Assembly (NCBI GenBank): GCA_963764665.1
Contig: CAVXTL010000021.1
Span: 140,098-204,097 of the forward strand
Reading direction: 5' to 3'
Length of the DNA: 64,000 nucleotides
Source: JACVRW01 sp963764665
GTDB taxonomy: Bacteria > Actinomycetota > Thermoleophilia > Solirubrobacterales > Thermoleophilaceae
Positions within the stretch are counted from its first letter, which is position 1. Every line of letters starts with the position of its first letter. A program made the translations under genes and the position numbers. Below, in pieces: positions 42,046-49,434 of the stretch. Under the pieces are notes generated by a model, which saw only the letters and a program-made list of their open reading frames with translations, searched no databases and had not been told where the DNA came from.

Positions 42046-42818
42046 CAGTACACGGGTATACGTTGATGCGCGTCATAGTCGTCCCGCGCCCGGTCGGCAA
42101 ACACCCTGATCAGGAGCAGGCCGAACACGAAGCCGCCGATGTGCGCGAAGTAGGCCACGCCGCCTCCTCCGACCACCGGCTCGTTGAAGGCGGGAAGCAG
42201 CTGGAGCAGGAACCAGAGGCCGAGCACGAGCAGCGCGGGCAGCTGCACCACCGTGACGAAGATGATGATGAAGACCACGGTCAGCACCCGCGCGCGCGGG
42301 TAGAGGATCGCGTAGCCGCCGAGCACCGCGGCTATCGCCCCGCTCGCCCCGACCGTCGGCACCGTCGAGCTCGGGTCGATGAGCACGTGCGCGGCCAGTG
42401 CCGCGATCCCGCCGAGCAGGTAGAACGCCACGAAGCGCGGCCTGCCCATCGAGTCCTCGATGTTGTTGCCGAAGATCCACAGGAACAGCATGTTCCCGCC
42501 GAGGTGGAGCAGGCTGCCGTGCATGAACATCGAGGTGAACACGGTCACGTACCAGGGCGCCTGATCGGGAGCCTCGCCCGACACGTCGGCCTGGCCCTCA
42601 CAGACCACCTGATCGTTCGCGGTCAGGCCGCAGTCGCTGCCCGGATGGGTGATCTCGTAGGGGATGGCGCCGTACTCGAGCACCTTCTCGTCCCCGCTCT
42701 GGCCGAGGTCCCAGGCGCCGCCCTCGAACCCGAAGTACATGACCGTGCAGGCCACGATGATCAGGACCGTCAGGATCGGGAAGCGCTCGGTGGGGATGTC
42801 GTCCTTGATCGGGAACAT
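42045..42818 (-). CDS. Rhomboid-family intramembrane serine protease
   Basis: A 257-residue protein with about six TM helices. Rhomboid marks are FMHGSLLHLGGNMLFLWIFG (HGxxxHLxxNM), the nucleophile in VGASGAIAAV (about S158) and the catalytic His in FAHIGGFVFG (about H227). The loop after TM1 carries two Cys. It cleaves TM substrates within the membrane; the adjacent membrane proteins are possible clients. It starts three bases after the kelch gene stop and overlaps the next gene by one base. Confidence 0.92.
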   Translation of the reverse strand: MFPIKDDIPTERFPILTVLIIVACTVMYFGFEGGAWDLGQSGDEKVLEYGAIPYEITHPGSDCGLTANDQVVCEGQADVSGEAPDQAPWYVTVFTSMFMHGSLLHLGGNMLFLWIFGNNIEDSMGRPRFVAFYLLGGIAALAAHVLIDPSSTVPTVGASGAIAAVLGGYAILYPRARVLTVVFIIIFVTVVQLPALLVLGLWFLLQLLPAFNEPVVGGGGVAYFAHIGGFVFGLLLIRVFADRARDDYDAHQRIPVY

Positions 42819-42821
42819 CGC

Positions 42822-43796
42822 TCAGCGCACGTCCAGGAACTCGAGCGCCCGCGAGAAGTGGAAGCCCGGCTCCGGGCCGCCCTGGACGGCGTACACGCGG
42901 TCGCCGAGCGCGGCGCCGCCCAGGCCGTGACGCGGTGTGAGCATGTCCGGCAGCCGCCGCCAGCGCCGCTTGCGGATGTCGAACAGCTCGACCGGGGCGA
43001 TGGTCGTGCCGCCCGGCTCCAGGTTCTCGCCGCCGAACACCACGATCCGGCCACGCGACACGAGGGCCGAGGCGATGCCCCCGCGCGCGACGCGCAGGTT
43101 GGGCAGCCGCTCCCAGCGCCGCTCGCGCGGCGAGTAGCGCTCCGCCACCGCGAGGTTCGAGCCGTCCCTGCCTGCCAGCACGTAGAAGCGGCCCTTGGCG
43201 GCCACGCCGGTCGTGTGGTTGCGGGCCGGGCCGGGGAAGCTCGGGCCGCGGCGCCAGCGGCGGCTGCGGAAGTCGAACACCTCGAGGGACCGGAGCGACC
43301 GGGACGAGTCGGCGCCGCCGGCCACGTACAGGCGGTGACCCACCACCGCCGCGGCGTGCGCGGCCCGGGCGGTCGGGGAGGAGCGCAGCCGCCGCCAGCG
43401 GTTGCGTCCCGGGTGGTACTCGAGCAGGGCCGCGGTGGGCTCGGAGAGCCCGCGTCCGGCGTAGCCGCCGTGCACGTAGAGCCGGCCGCGATGCACGGTC
43501 GCCGTCGAGTGATTCACGCCGAGCGGCATGGACCGGACGCGCGCCCAGCGGTTCCGGCCTATGTCGTAGCGCTCCACGGCCGTCGAGCCGTCCACGCTTC
43601 CGGGCTCGAAGCCGCCGATCACGTAGATCGAGCGGCCGATCCGGGCGGCCGCCACCTCGGTGCGCTCTAGCGGCGCCGGCCTCAGCGCGCGCCAGCGGTC
43701 GGTGCTCGAGTCCTGGCCGCCCACGCCCGCCGCCACCACCACGCCCGCGCAACCGAGCGCGGCAGCCGAGCCGGCGAGGAGCCCGCGGCCCAGCAC
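42822..43796 (-). CDS. Kelch-repeat beta-propeller protein, exported
   Basis: A 324-residue protein from GTG 43796, two bases past lipA. It has a signal-like hydrophobic N-terminus (VLGRGLLAGSAAALGCAG), possibly lipidated. Six kelch blades follow (IYVIGGFEPG, LYVHGGYAG, LYVAGGADSS, FYVLAGRDGS, IVVFGGENL, VYAVQGG), each with the downstream W(R/A)RL pattern, giving a six-bladed propeller. It is likely extracytoplasmic and protein- or sugar-binding. Its place between lipoate genes and rhomboid is unusual. No catalytic residues are expected. Confidence 0.85.
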   Translation of the reverse strand: MLGRGLLAGSAAALGCAGVVVAAGVGGQDSSTDRWRALRPAPLERTEVAAARIGRSIYVIGGFEPGSVDGSTAVERYDIGRNRWARVRSMPLGVNHSTATVHRGRLYVHGGYAGRGLSEPTAALLEYHPGRNRWRRLRSSPTARAAHAAAVVGHRLYVAGGADSSRSLRSLEVFDFRSRRWRRGPSFPGPARNHTTGVAAKGRFYVLAGRDGSNLAVAERYSPRERRWERLPNLRVARGGIASALVSRGRIVVFGGENLEPGGTTIAPVELFDIRKRRWRRLPDMLTPRHGLGGAALGDRVYAVQGGPEPGFHFSRALEFLDVR

Positions 43797-43798
43797 TC

Positions 43799-44731
43799 TC
43801 AGCGGGCAGCCGCTCGCTCGAGCGTCTGCTCGGCGTGGTAGCTCGAGCGCACGAGCGGACCGGCGGCCACGGAGTCGAAGCCCATCGCGTAGGCCTCGCG
43901 CTCGAGCTCGGCGAACTCGTCGGGATGCCAGTAGCGAACCACCGGGAGGTGGTCGCGGGTCGGGCGCAGGTACTGCCCGACCGTGAGCACCTGCACGTGG
44001 TGCTCGCGGAGCGTCGCGAACGTCTCGAGCAGCTCCTCCTTGGTCTCCCCGAGGCCGGTCATGAGACCCGACTTGGTCACCACCTCGTCGCCGCCCATCT
44101 CCTTGGCCGTGGCCAGCACGCGGCAGGAGCGCAGGAAGCGCGACCCGCGCCTGGCCAGCGGATACAGCCGCGGGACCGTCTCCACGTTGTGGTTGAACAC
44201 GTCGGGGCGCTCGGCGATCACCCGGGCGAGCGGCATCTCCTCGCCGCGGAAGTCGGGGGTGAGCACCTCGACCTTGCAGCCGGGCGCGAAGCGGCGGATC
44301 GAGCGGATCACCCCGACGAAGGCGGAGGCGCCGAGGTCGGGCAGGTCGTCGCGGTCCACACTCGTGATCACCGCGTGACGCAGGCCCATCTTCTTCACCG
44401 ACTGCGCGACCCGCAGCGGCTCCAGCGGGTCGTTGTGCGTGGGCTTGCCGGTCTTCACGTTGCAGAAGCCGCAGCGCCGCGTGCAGGTGTCGCCGAGGAT
44501 CATGAAGGTGGCCGTGCCGCGCTCCCAGCAGTCGCCGATGTTCGGGCAGGCGGCCTCCTGGCAGACCGTGTGCAGGCCCTGGTCCTCGATCATCCCGCGC
44601 AGCTCGCGGTAGCGGGCGCTCCCGGGGGCCGGCCGCTTGAACCACGCCGGCTTGCGCTCACCGAAGGGCAGCACCTCGCCCATGTCGAGCACGCGCGCTC
44701 CGCCCGGGTTGGACCGCGACCGGGTGCTCAT
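43799..44731 (-). CDS. lipA: Lipoyl synthase
   Basis: A 310-residue radical-SAM enzyme that inserts two sulfurs into octanoyl groups on E2 and H proteins. Auxiliary cluster cysteines are C57, C62 and C68 (CQEAACPNIGDC). Radical-SAM cysteines are C83, C87 and C90 (CTRRCGFC). The C-terminal RSSY serine ligand is present (LVRSSYHAE). ATG 44731 is chosen for the ATGA overlap with lipB. It is the second gene of the lipB-lipA-kelch-rhomboid-dacA run. Confidence 0.97.
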   Translation of the reverse strand: MSTRSRSNPGGARVLDMGEVLPFGERKPAWFKRPAPGSARYRELRGMIEDQGLHTVCQEAACPNIGDCWERGTATFMILGDTCTRRCGFCNVKTGKPTHNDPLEPLRVAQSVKKMGLRHAVITSVDRDDLPDLGASAFVGVIRSIRRFAPGCKVEVLTPDFRGEEMPLARVIAERPDVFNHNVETVPRLYPLARRGSRFLRSCRVLATAKEMGGDEVVTKSGLMTGLGETKEELLETFATLREHHVQVLTVGQYLRPTRDHLPVVRYWHPDEFAELEREAYAMGFDSVAAGPLVRSSYHAEQTLERAAAR

Positions 44732-45420
44732 GCCGCCCTCGGCTCCAGGGTCCGCCCGGCGCTGCGAAGCCGGCGCTCGGACACGAGCCGCTGCCGCCTG
44801 CCGGCGGCCTCCGCCAGGCGGTGCGCCAGCCGGCGCCGGAAGCAGGGCAGGCTGGGGGAGCGGCCCGTCTCGCGGCTCACCGAGGTCATGCGCACGTGGT
44901 CGATCCCGCACGGCACGATCCACTCGAACGGCTGAAGGTCGTTGTCCACGTTCACGGCCAGGCCGTGCGTGGTCACGCCGCGGGACACGTGCACGCCGAT
45001 CGAGCCGATCTTGCGCTCACCGGCCCAGACCCCGGTGAACGGCCGGTCGCGCCCCTCGGCGGTGATCCCCTCGTCGCGCAGGGCGGCCACCATGGCCGCC
45101 TCGAGCGTTCCGACGAACCGGGCCACGCTCTCGATCGCCATGATCGGATAGGCCACCAGCTGGCCGGGACCGTGGTAGGTCACGCGGCCGCCGCGGTCGG
45201 CGTCCTCCACGGCGATGCCCTGGAGCCCGTACCAGTCCACGCCCATCGGCAGGTCCCCTGCCTGGGTGCGCCGCCCGCGCGTGTACACCGGCGGGTGCTC
45301 GAGCACGAGCAGCACGTCCGGAACCTCGCCGGCCTGCCGGAGCGCGCGCAGCTCCTCCTGGAACGCGGAGGCTTCGCGATAGGGCACGAGACCCAGCTGT
45401 GCGACCCAGAGCTCGTCCAC
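44728..45420 (-). CDS. lipB: Octanoyltransferase
   Basis: A 230-residue enzyme that moves octanoate from acyl-carrier protein to lipoyl domains. Motifs are LVLEHPPVYTRGRR, GGRVTYHGPGQLVAYP, the catalytic Lys in WAGERKIGSIGVH, and the catalytic Cys in WIVPCGIDHVRMTSV. GTG 45420 is taken because VDELWVAQLG matches the family start; its gene is divergent from a membrane-protein gene with only 24 bases between starts. The C-terminus is extended by an Arg-rich tail. Confidence 0.95.
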   Translation of the reverse strand: MDELWVAQLGLVPYREASAFQEELRALRQAGEVPDVLLVLEHPPVYTRGRRTQAGDLPMGVDWYGLQGIAVEDADRGGRVTYHGPGQLVAYPIMAIESVARFVGTLEAAMVAALRDEGITAEGRDRPFTGVWAGERKIGSIGVHVSRGVTTHGLAVNVDNDLQPFEWIVPCGIDHVRMTSVSRETGRSPSLPCFRRRLAHRLAEAAGRRQRLVSERRLRSAGRTLEPRAA

Positions 45421-45444
45421 GCTTCGAAGGCTACCCTGCCCCCG

Positions 45445-46053
45445 GTGGACCCAAGCGAGCGCTTTTGGCCGAGCCGCGTTCGCTGGCGTCTGAGGGGCGC
45501 CTGGATGTGGCCGGCCTTCGTTTTGCTCACCCTGGTCGACGGCCTGGTGCTTCACCTCCTGCCGCCGGTGGGGACCGGGGTGGACCTGGTGCCGGCCATC
45601 CTGATCGCGGTCTTCGGCAACCTCGTGCTCATCGGGGCGCTTGCGCCCTGGCTCGCGCGCCGCGTCTGGGCCCGCCGGCCGGCCGCCGCCCCGGGAACGC
45701 CGCCGATGGCTCAGGTGGAGGTGCTCACCGACAGGATTGGCACCGGCCTGCTCGCGGCCAGCGTGGTGGGCGTGCTGGTGGCCGGACTGGCCGCCCGGCC
45801 GCTGGTGGTGGCGGAGACCGACGCCCGCGAGCGCGCGGCCAAGGCGATCCTCCAGACCATAGAGAACAGCGGCAACGAGGAGCTGATCCGCAATACGGAG
45901 ACGGCCCAGACGGCTCGCCTGAGCGACGGCACGTTCCGCACGTGCATCGCCCACGACGACCGCCGCCACTTCTGGTGCTACATCATCGATCCGAACCAGC
46001 ACCCGGTGAAGGTCACGCGCGACGCCGGGATCCCGAACGGGCCGGTGGACTAG
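45445..46053 (+). CDS. Small integral membrane protein
   Basis: A 202-residue protein from GTG 45445. There are three TM helices (about 17-40, 50-75 and 100-125), then a soluble C-terminal domain of about 80 residues with two Cys (TCIAHDDRRHFWCYIIDP) that may form a disulfide outside the cell. I recognise no family. Its stop codon overlaps the convergent sulfatase-like stop in the palindrome CTAG (46050-46053). Confidence 0.7.
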   Translation: MDPSERFWPSRVRWRLRGAWMWPAFVLLTLVDGLVLHLLPPVGTGVDLVPAILIAVFGNLVLIGALAPWLARRVWARRPAAAPGTPPMAQVEVLTDRIGTGLLAASVVGVLVAGLAARPLVVAETDARERAAKAILQTIENSGNEELIRNTETAQTARLSDGTFRTCIAHDDRRHFWCYIIDPNQHPVKVTRDAGIPNGPVD

Positions 46054-47588
46054 CTCCGGTACAGCGACGCCAGCCGGCCGTCCGGGCGAACCTCGAACAG
46101 CTCGATCTCGTTGCGGCCGGTGCGGAGCGCCTCCTCCGGCATCAGCAGCGAGTAGTACTCGAACGGCCGCCCGCGCAGGCGGAAGCTGCGCCCGGTGGCC
46201 TCGATGCGCGCGTTCACCGCCACCGCCACGTCACGCACGCCGGTGGGCGGCCCGCCTCGCAACACGCCCGTCACGCGCGTGGGGATGATCTCGTCATCCG
46301 GGCTCACGTGAGCGAGTAGGCCGGCGTTGGCCACGTCGGCCCGCACCGCGCCGGGCGGCGCGGCAGGCAGGTCGCCAGCCTCCCGTCCCACCAGCTCGGG
46401 ATGCGATCCAACCCGGTAGAGCTGCGCCCAGGGCGAGCCGAAGAGCACTTCGCTCTCGGCCCCGGTGCCCACCAACGCCGCCCGGCGGCGCCGGTTCGCC
46501 GCACGGCGCTGGTGCATCTCGGGCAGGCCGATCCGGATCACCCGGCTGAAGTCGCGCGTGGGCAGCGCAACCTCGCGCCGCCGCCGCGTGGCCGGGGCGA
46601 ACGCCGAGCGCCCGTCGTGGCGCCAGCGCGGCCTGGTGTCCAGCAGGTCGGCGATCGTGGGCACCACGTCGAGGGTCCGCATGAGGCTCTGGTCCACCTC
46701 CCCCTCGGTCTGGCCCGGCGCCTTCACGAACATCGGGACCGGCGCCACCTGCTCGACGTTGTCCTCGGTCACGAGCCGCCTGTCGTCCACGCCGACCTGA
46801 AATGCGATTCCGTGGTCCGCCGTCACCACGATCAGCGCCTGATCGAACAGTCCGGTGCGCCGCAGCCGCTCGAGCACGAGGCCCACCTCCCGGTCCACAA
46901 ACCCCACCTGGAGGAGGTGGCGCGTCTCGTTGTGGTTCGTGAGCGCCTGGTCGTGGAAGCCCACCGGCCCGTTGATCTTCGGGATCGGGTCGTTGCCATT
47001 GGGCCTGCTCTGGCGACCCGAGGGCAGGTAGATCCAGGGTTCGTGCGGCAGCAGCGCATGCTGGAAGTAGAAGGTCGGCCTGCCCCGCTTGCGGATCGCG
47101 CCGGTCCACGCGTGGAGCCGCGCGGGCCGGCCGCCGCCGGCCAGGCGCTTGAGCACCCCGGGCCGGGTGCTGCGCGCGCCGGGGCAGATGCGCGGTGGAC
47201 ACAGCGACTCGCCCGACTGCACGTCGATGACCCCGTAGCCCAGGCGGTCCATCAGGTGGTAGACGCTGCGCGGGTGGCTGCGGTAGTCCGCGGCGGTCCC
47301 GCGGCGGGGGCGTACCGCATCCTGGATCGCCGGCACCGCCTTGAACGTCGAGTCGTAGATCGTGTAGGCGTTCGGGAACCAGGTGGAGTGGGCCGCCAGG
47401 TCCGCGAAGTGCGGATAGCGCTCGGCGTCGATGCTGCCGTCGGGCCTCAGCAGCGTGTCCGCCGGGAACTCGTCGAACACGAGCACCACCACCGTCGGCC
47501 GGTCTGGCGTGTCGCCTCCACCCCCGCCGTCACAGGCGGCGAGACCGAGAACGGCCACGGCGGCCGCGAGCAGAGCGAATTCACGCAC
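46050..47588 (-). CDS. Sulfatase / alkaline-phosphatase-superfamily lipoprotein (intact paralogue)
   Basis: A 512-residue exported protein with a lipobox LGLAAC (Cys19). The fold marks are VVVLVFDEFPADTLL (first metal Asp39), NAYTIYDSTFKAVPAI (region of the Thr/Ser nucleophile), LLPHEPWIYLP and TADHGIAFQVG (metal Asp-His). The C-terminal about 120 residues are a beta-rich extension. No Cys sits at the formylglycine position, so a classical sulfatase is unlikely; a phosphotransferase or phosphodiesterase like LTA-synthase relatives is more plausible. It starts at GTG 47588, 21 bases after the frameshifted paralogue. Confidence 0.8.
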   Translation of the reverse strand: MREFALLAAAVAVLGLAACDGGGGGDTPDRPTVVVLVFDEFPADTLLRPDGSIDAERYPHFADLAAHSTWFPNAYTIYDSTFKAVPAIQDAVRPRRGTAADYRSHPRSVYHLMDRLGYGVIDVQSGESLCPPRICPGARSTRPGVLKRLAGGGRPARLHAWTGAIRKRGRPTFYFQHALLPHEPWIYLPSGRQSRPNGNDPIPKINGPVGFHDQALTNHNETRHLLQVGFVDREVGLVLERLRRTGLFDQALIVVTADHGIAFQVGVDDRRLVTEDNVEQVAPVPMFVKAPGQTEGEVDQSLMRTLDVVPTIADLLDTRPRWRHDGRSAFAPATRRRREVALPTRDFSRVIRIGLPEMHQRRAANRRRRAALVGTGAESEVLFGSPWAQLYRVGSHPELVGREAGDLPAAPPGAVRADVANAGLLAHVSPDDEIIPTRVTGVLRGGPPTGVRDVAVAVNARIEATGRSFRLRGRPFEYYSLLMPEEALRTGRNEIELFEVRPDGRLASLYRS

Positions 47589-47609
47589 GCGGAGAAAGGT
47601 AAAGGGCGC

Positions 47610-49149
47610 TCAGGAGCGAGCCAGGAGCCGCAGCGTCCCTCCGCCCGCCACCTCGAACACCTCGACGAGGTTGCGCCCGTCGTGCAGCGAAGCCTCGGGA
47701 ACCATCAGCGAGTAGTGCTCGCGCGGGTCGCCGTCCAGGTGGAACGTCCGGCCCACCGCCTCGATCCGGCCGTTCACGGCCACGGCCAGATCCCGGCGCG
47801 CTCCACGCCGCCCGCCACTCAGGTCGCCCGCGATCTGGGTGGGCAGGAGCCCGGAGCTGCGCCGCACGCGCCGCAGCTCCCCGCCCGCCGCCACCGTGCC
47901 GCGCACGGCGCCGACGGGCGCGCGGGGCAGTCCCGACAGTGCTCCGGCCGAGCAGTTCGCGATTGGGACCGATCCCGGTGTACAGGCCCTGCGCGCCGGA
48001 CCCGAACTGGCGCAGCCTGCGGGCGATCACCCTGTGCCTGCGCGCGTTCCAGCGCCGCGCCGAGAGCCGTACCACCGAGCTGAAGTCGCGCGTGTCGAGG
48101 CTCACCGTCCGCCGCCGGCGCGCCGCCTGCCCGAACGCCGAAGCCCCGTCGGTCCGGTAGCCGAGCCGCACGCCGAGCACGTCCGCGATCGTGGGAGTCA
48201 CGTCGAGGGTGCGAGCGAGCGCATCGCTCACCCGCGCCCGGCGCTGGCCGGGCGCCTTGACGATCAGCGGCACGGGCGTGACCTCCTCGACGTTCGAGTC
48301 GTTCACGGACCGGCGTGTGTCCACCCCTGGCTGCCAGGAGATCCCGTGGTCCGCGGTCACCACGATCAGGGTGTTGTCATACATGCTCTGCCCCTTCAGC
48401 CGTCGCAGGAGGCGACCGATCAGGCGGTCCACGAATCCAAGCTGGAGCAGGTAGCGCTGCTCGTTGTGGCGCGTGAGGAACGGGTCGCGGAACCCGGGCA
48501 GGCCGTTCATGCCCGGCACGAGGTCGCGCACGCCCTCACGCGTACGGGCGCCGGACGGCAGGTACAGGTACGGGCCGTGCGGCAGCAGCAGGTGCTTCAC
48601 CCACAGCGTCGGGCGCTCACCCCGGCGCAGGCCGCGCACGAAGCGGTCGAAGCGGGCCTCGCGCCCGCCGGCCAGGCGCGGAAGGATCGCCGGCCGCCGC
48701 GCGGGGGCGCCACGGCACAGCCGCGGCGGGCAGATCGCGCTGGCCTCCTCCGAGCTGACCGTCCGGTACCCGCGCCGGGCCAGAGCGGTGAAGATCGAAT
48801 GCGGGTGATCGCGCTGGTCGGCCTGCGACCCCGGCACGGGCCGCATGCCGTCGAGTACGAGCGGCACGGCCTTGGTGGTCGAGTCGTAGACGGAGTACGC
48901 GTTCCTGAACCAGGTGGAGTCGGCGGCCAGTGCGGCGAAGTTCGGATACCGGACGGGATCGATGGCGCCGGAGGAGTCCCGGAGCGAGTCCCCGGGAAGC
49001 TCGTCAAGCACGAGGAGCACCACGTCGGCGCGCGTCCCCGAGGCCCGGTGCTTCGATCCGGACGGAGCCGCCAGAACGGCCGCCGCTACGCCGGCCGCGA
49101 GCAGGACCAGCGCCGCCAGGACGGTTCTGCCCTTCGAGGTCACACGCAT
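47610..49149 (-). pseudogene. Second sulfatase-fold paralogue, frameshifted near 47947
   Basis: A gene paralogous to its downstream neighbour. It has an N-terminal hydrophobic segment (residues 9-28), VVLLVLDELPGDSLR, NAYSVYDSTTKAVPL, LLPHGPYLYLP and TADHGISWQPG. After GPNRELLGR the frame runs into Arg/Gly-rich nonsense, while the neighbouring frame continues the homology (ALSGLPRAPVGAVRGTVAAG, then DLAVAVNGRIEAVGRTFHLD) to a TGA at 47610. Dropping one base near 47944-47950 restores 512 codons, exactly the length of the intact paralogue. It may be a recent pseudogene, a sequencing error or a programmed shift. The ATG is at 49149. Confidence 0.85.
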
Positions 49150-49164
49150 GATGATCGCACCTGG

Positions 49165-49191
49165 TATCTAGCTCGAGTTAAGGGTTAGATA
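49165..49191. promoter_or_regulatory. Inverted repeat TATCTA-N15-TAGATA upstream of the sulfatase-like pair
   Basis: TATCTA (49165-49170) and TAGATA (49186-49191) are reverse complements separated by 15 bases containing TTAAGG. This AT-rich patch lies 16-42 bases before the ATG at 49149 and stands out from the GC-rich surroundings. It could be a promoter element or operator. Confidence 0.4.
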
Positions 49192-49282
49192 TCCGCCGTC
49201 CGCTGATCCTCCGGGCATCGGAGCCGTCGCGAGCCCGCGCGGAATCGGGCGGCCCACCCTAGAGCCCCCGCGCTCCGCTCCT

Positions 49283-49296
49283 CGCGCGTACGCGCG
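49283..49296. repeat. 14-bp perfect palindrome in the divergent intergenic region
   Basis: CGCGCGTACGCGCG reads the same on both strands. It lies in the 285-base gap 49150-49434 between the divergent sulfatase-like and peptidoglycan-hydrolase genes. Apart from this and the repeat at 49165-49191, that gap holds GC-rich stem possibilities (for example near 49305-49320) that I cannot assign to a known riboswitch. Confidence 0.55.
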
Positions 49297-49434
49297 CGTG
49301 GAACCGGCCGCCGGGGGGTAGATCGAACTGGTCGTGAGCGCCACGATCACACCTCTCACTTGCCTTCGCGGTGCCGACCCGCGAGTATTCCGCCCTCAAG
49401 TGCCTTCCCGGCCGGAAGAGAAGCTCCCCGCCCA

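Noticed and set aside
46050..47588. Classical formylglycine sulfatase
   Set aside because: The nucleophile region is DSTFKAVP with no CxPxR or SxPxR motif, so only the alkaline-phosphatase superfamily fold can be claimed.
49300..49434. Possible c-di-AMP (ydaO) riboswitch before the wall-hydrolase gene
   Set aside because: Pieces such as GGAACC and GGGGTAGATC look faintly similar, but the conserved GTGAATC and CAGCTAACC elements are absent. A covariance-model search would settle it.
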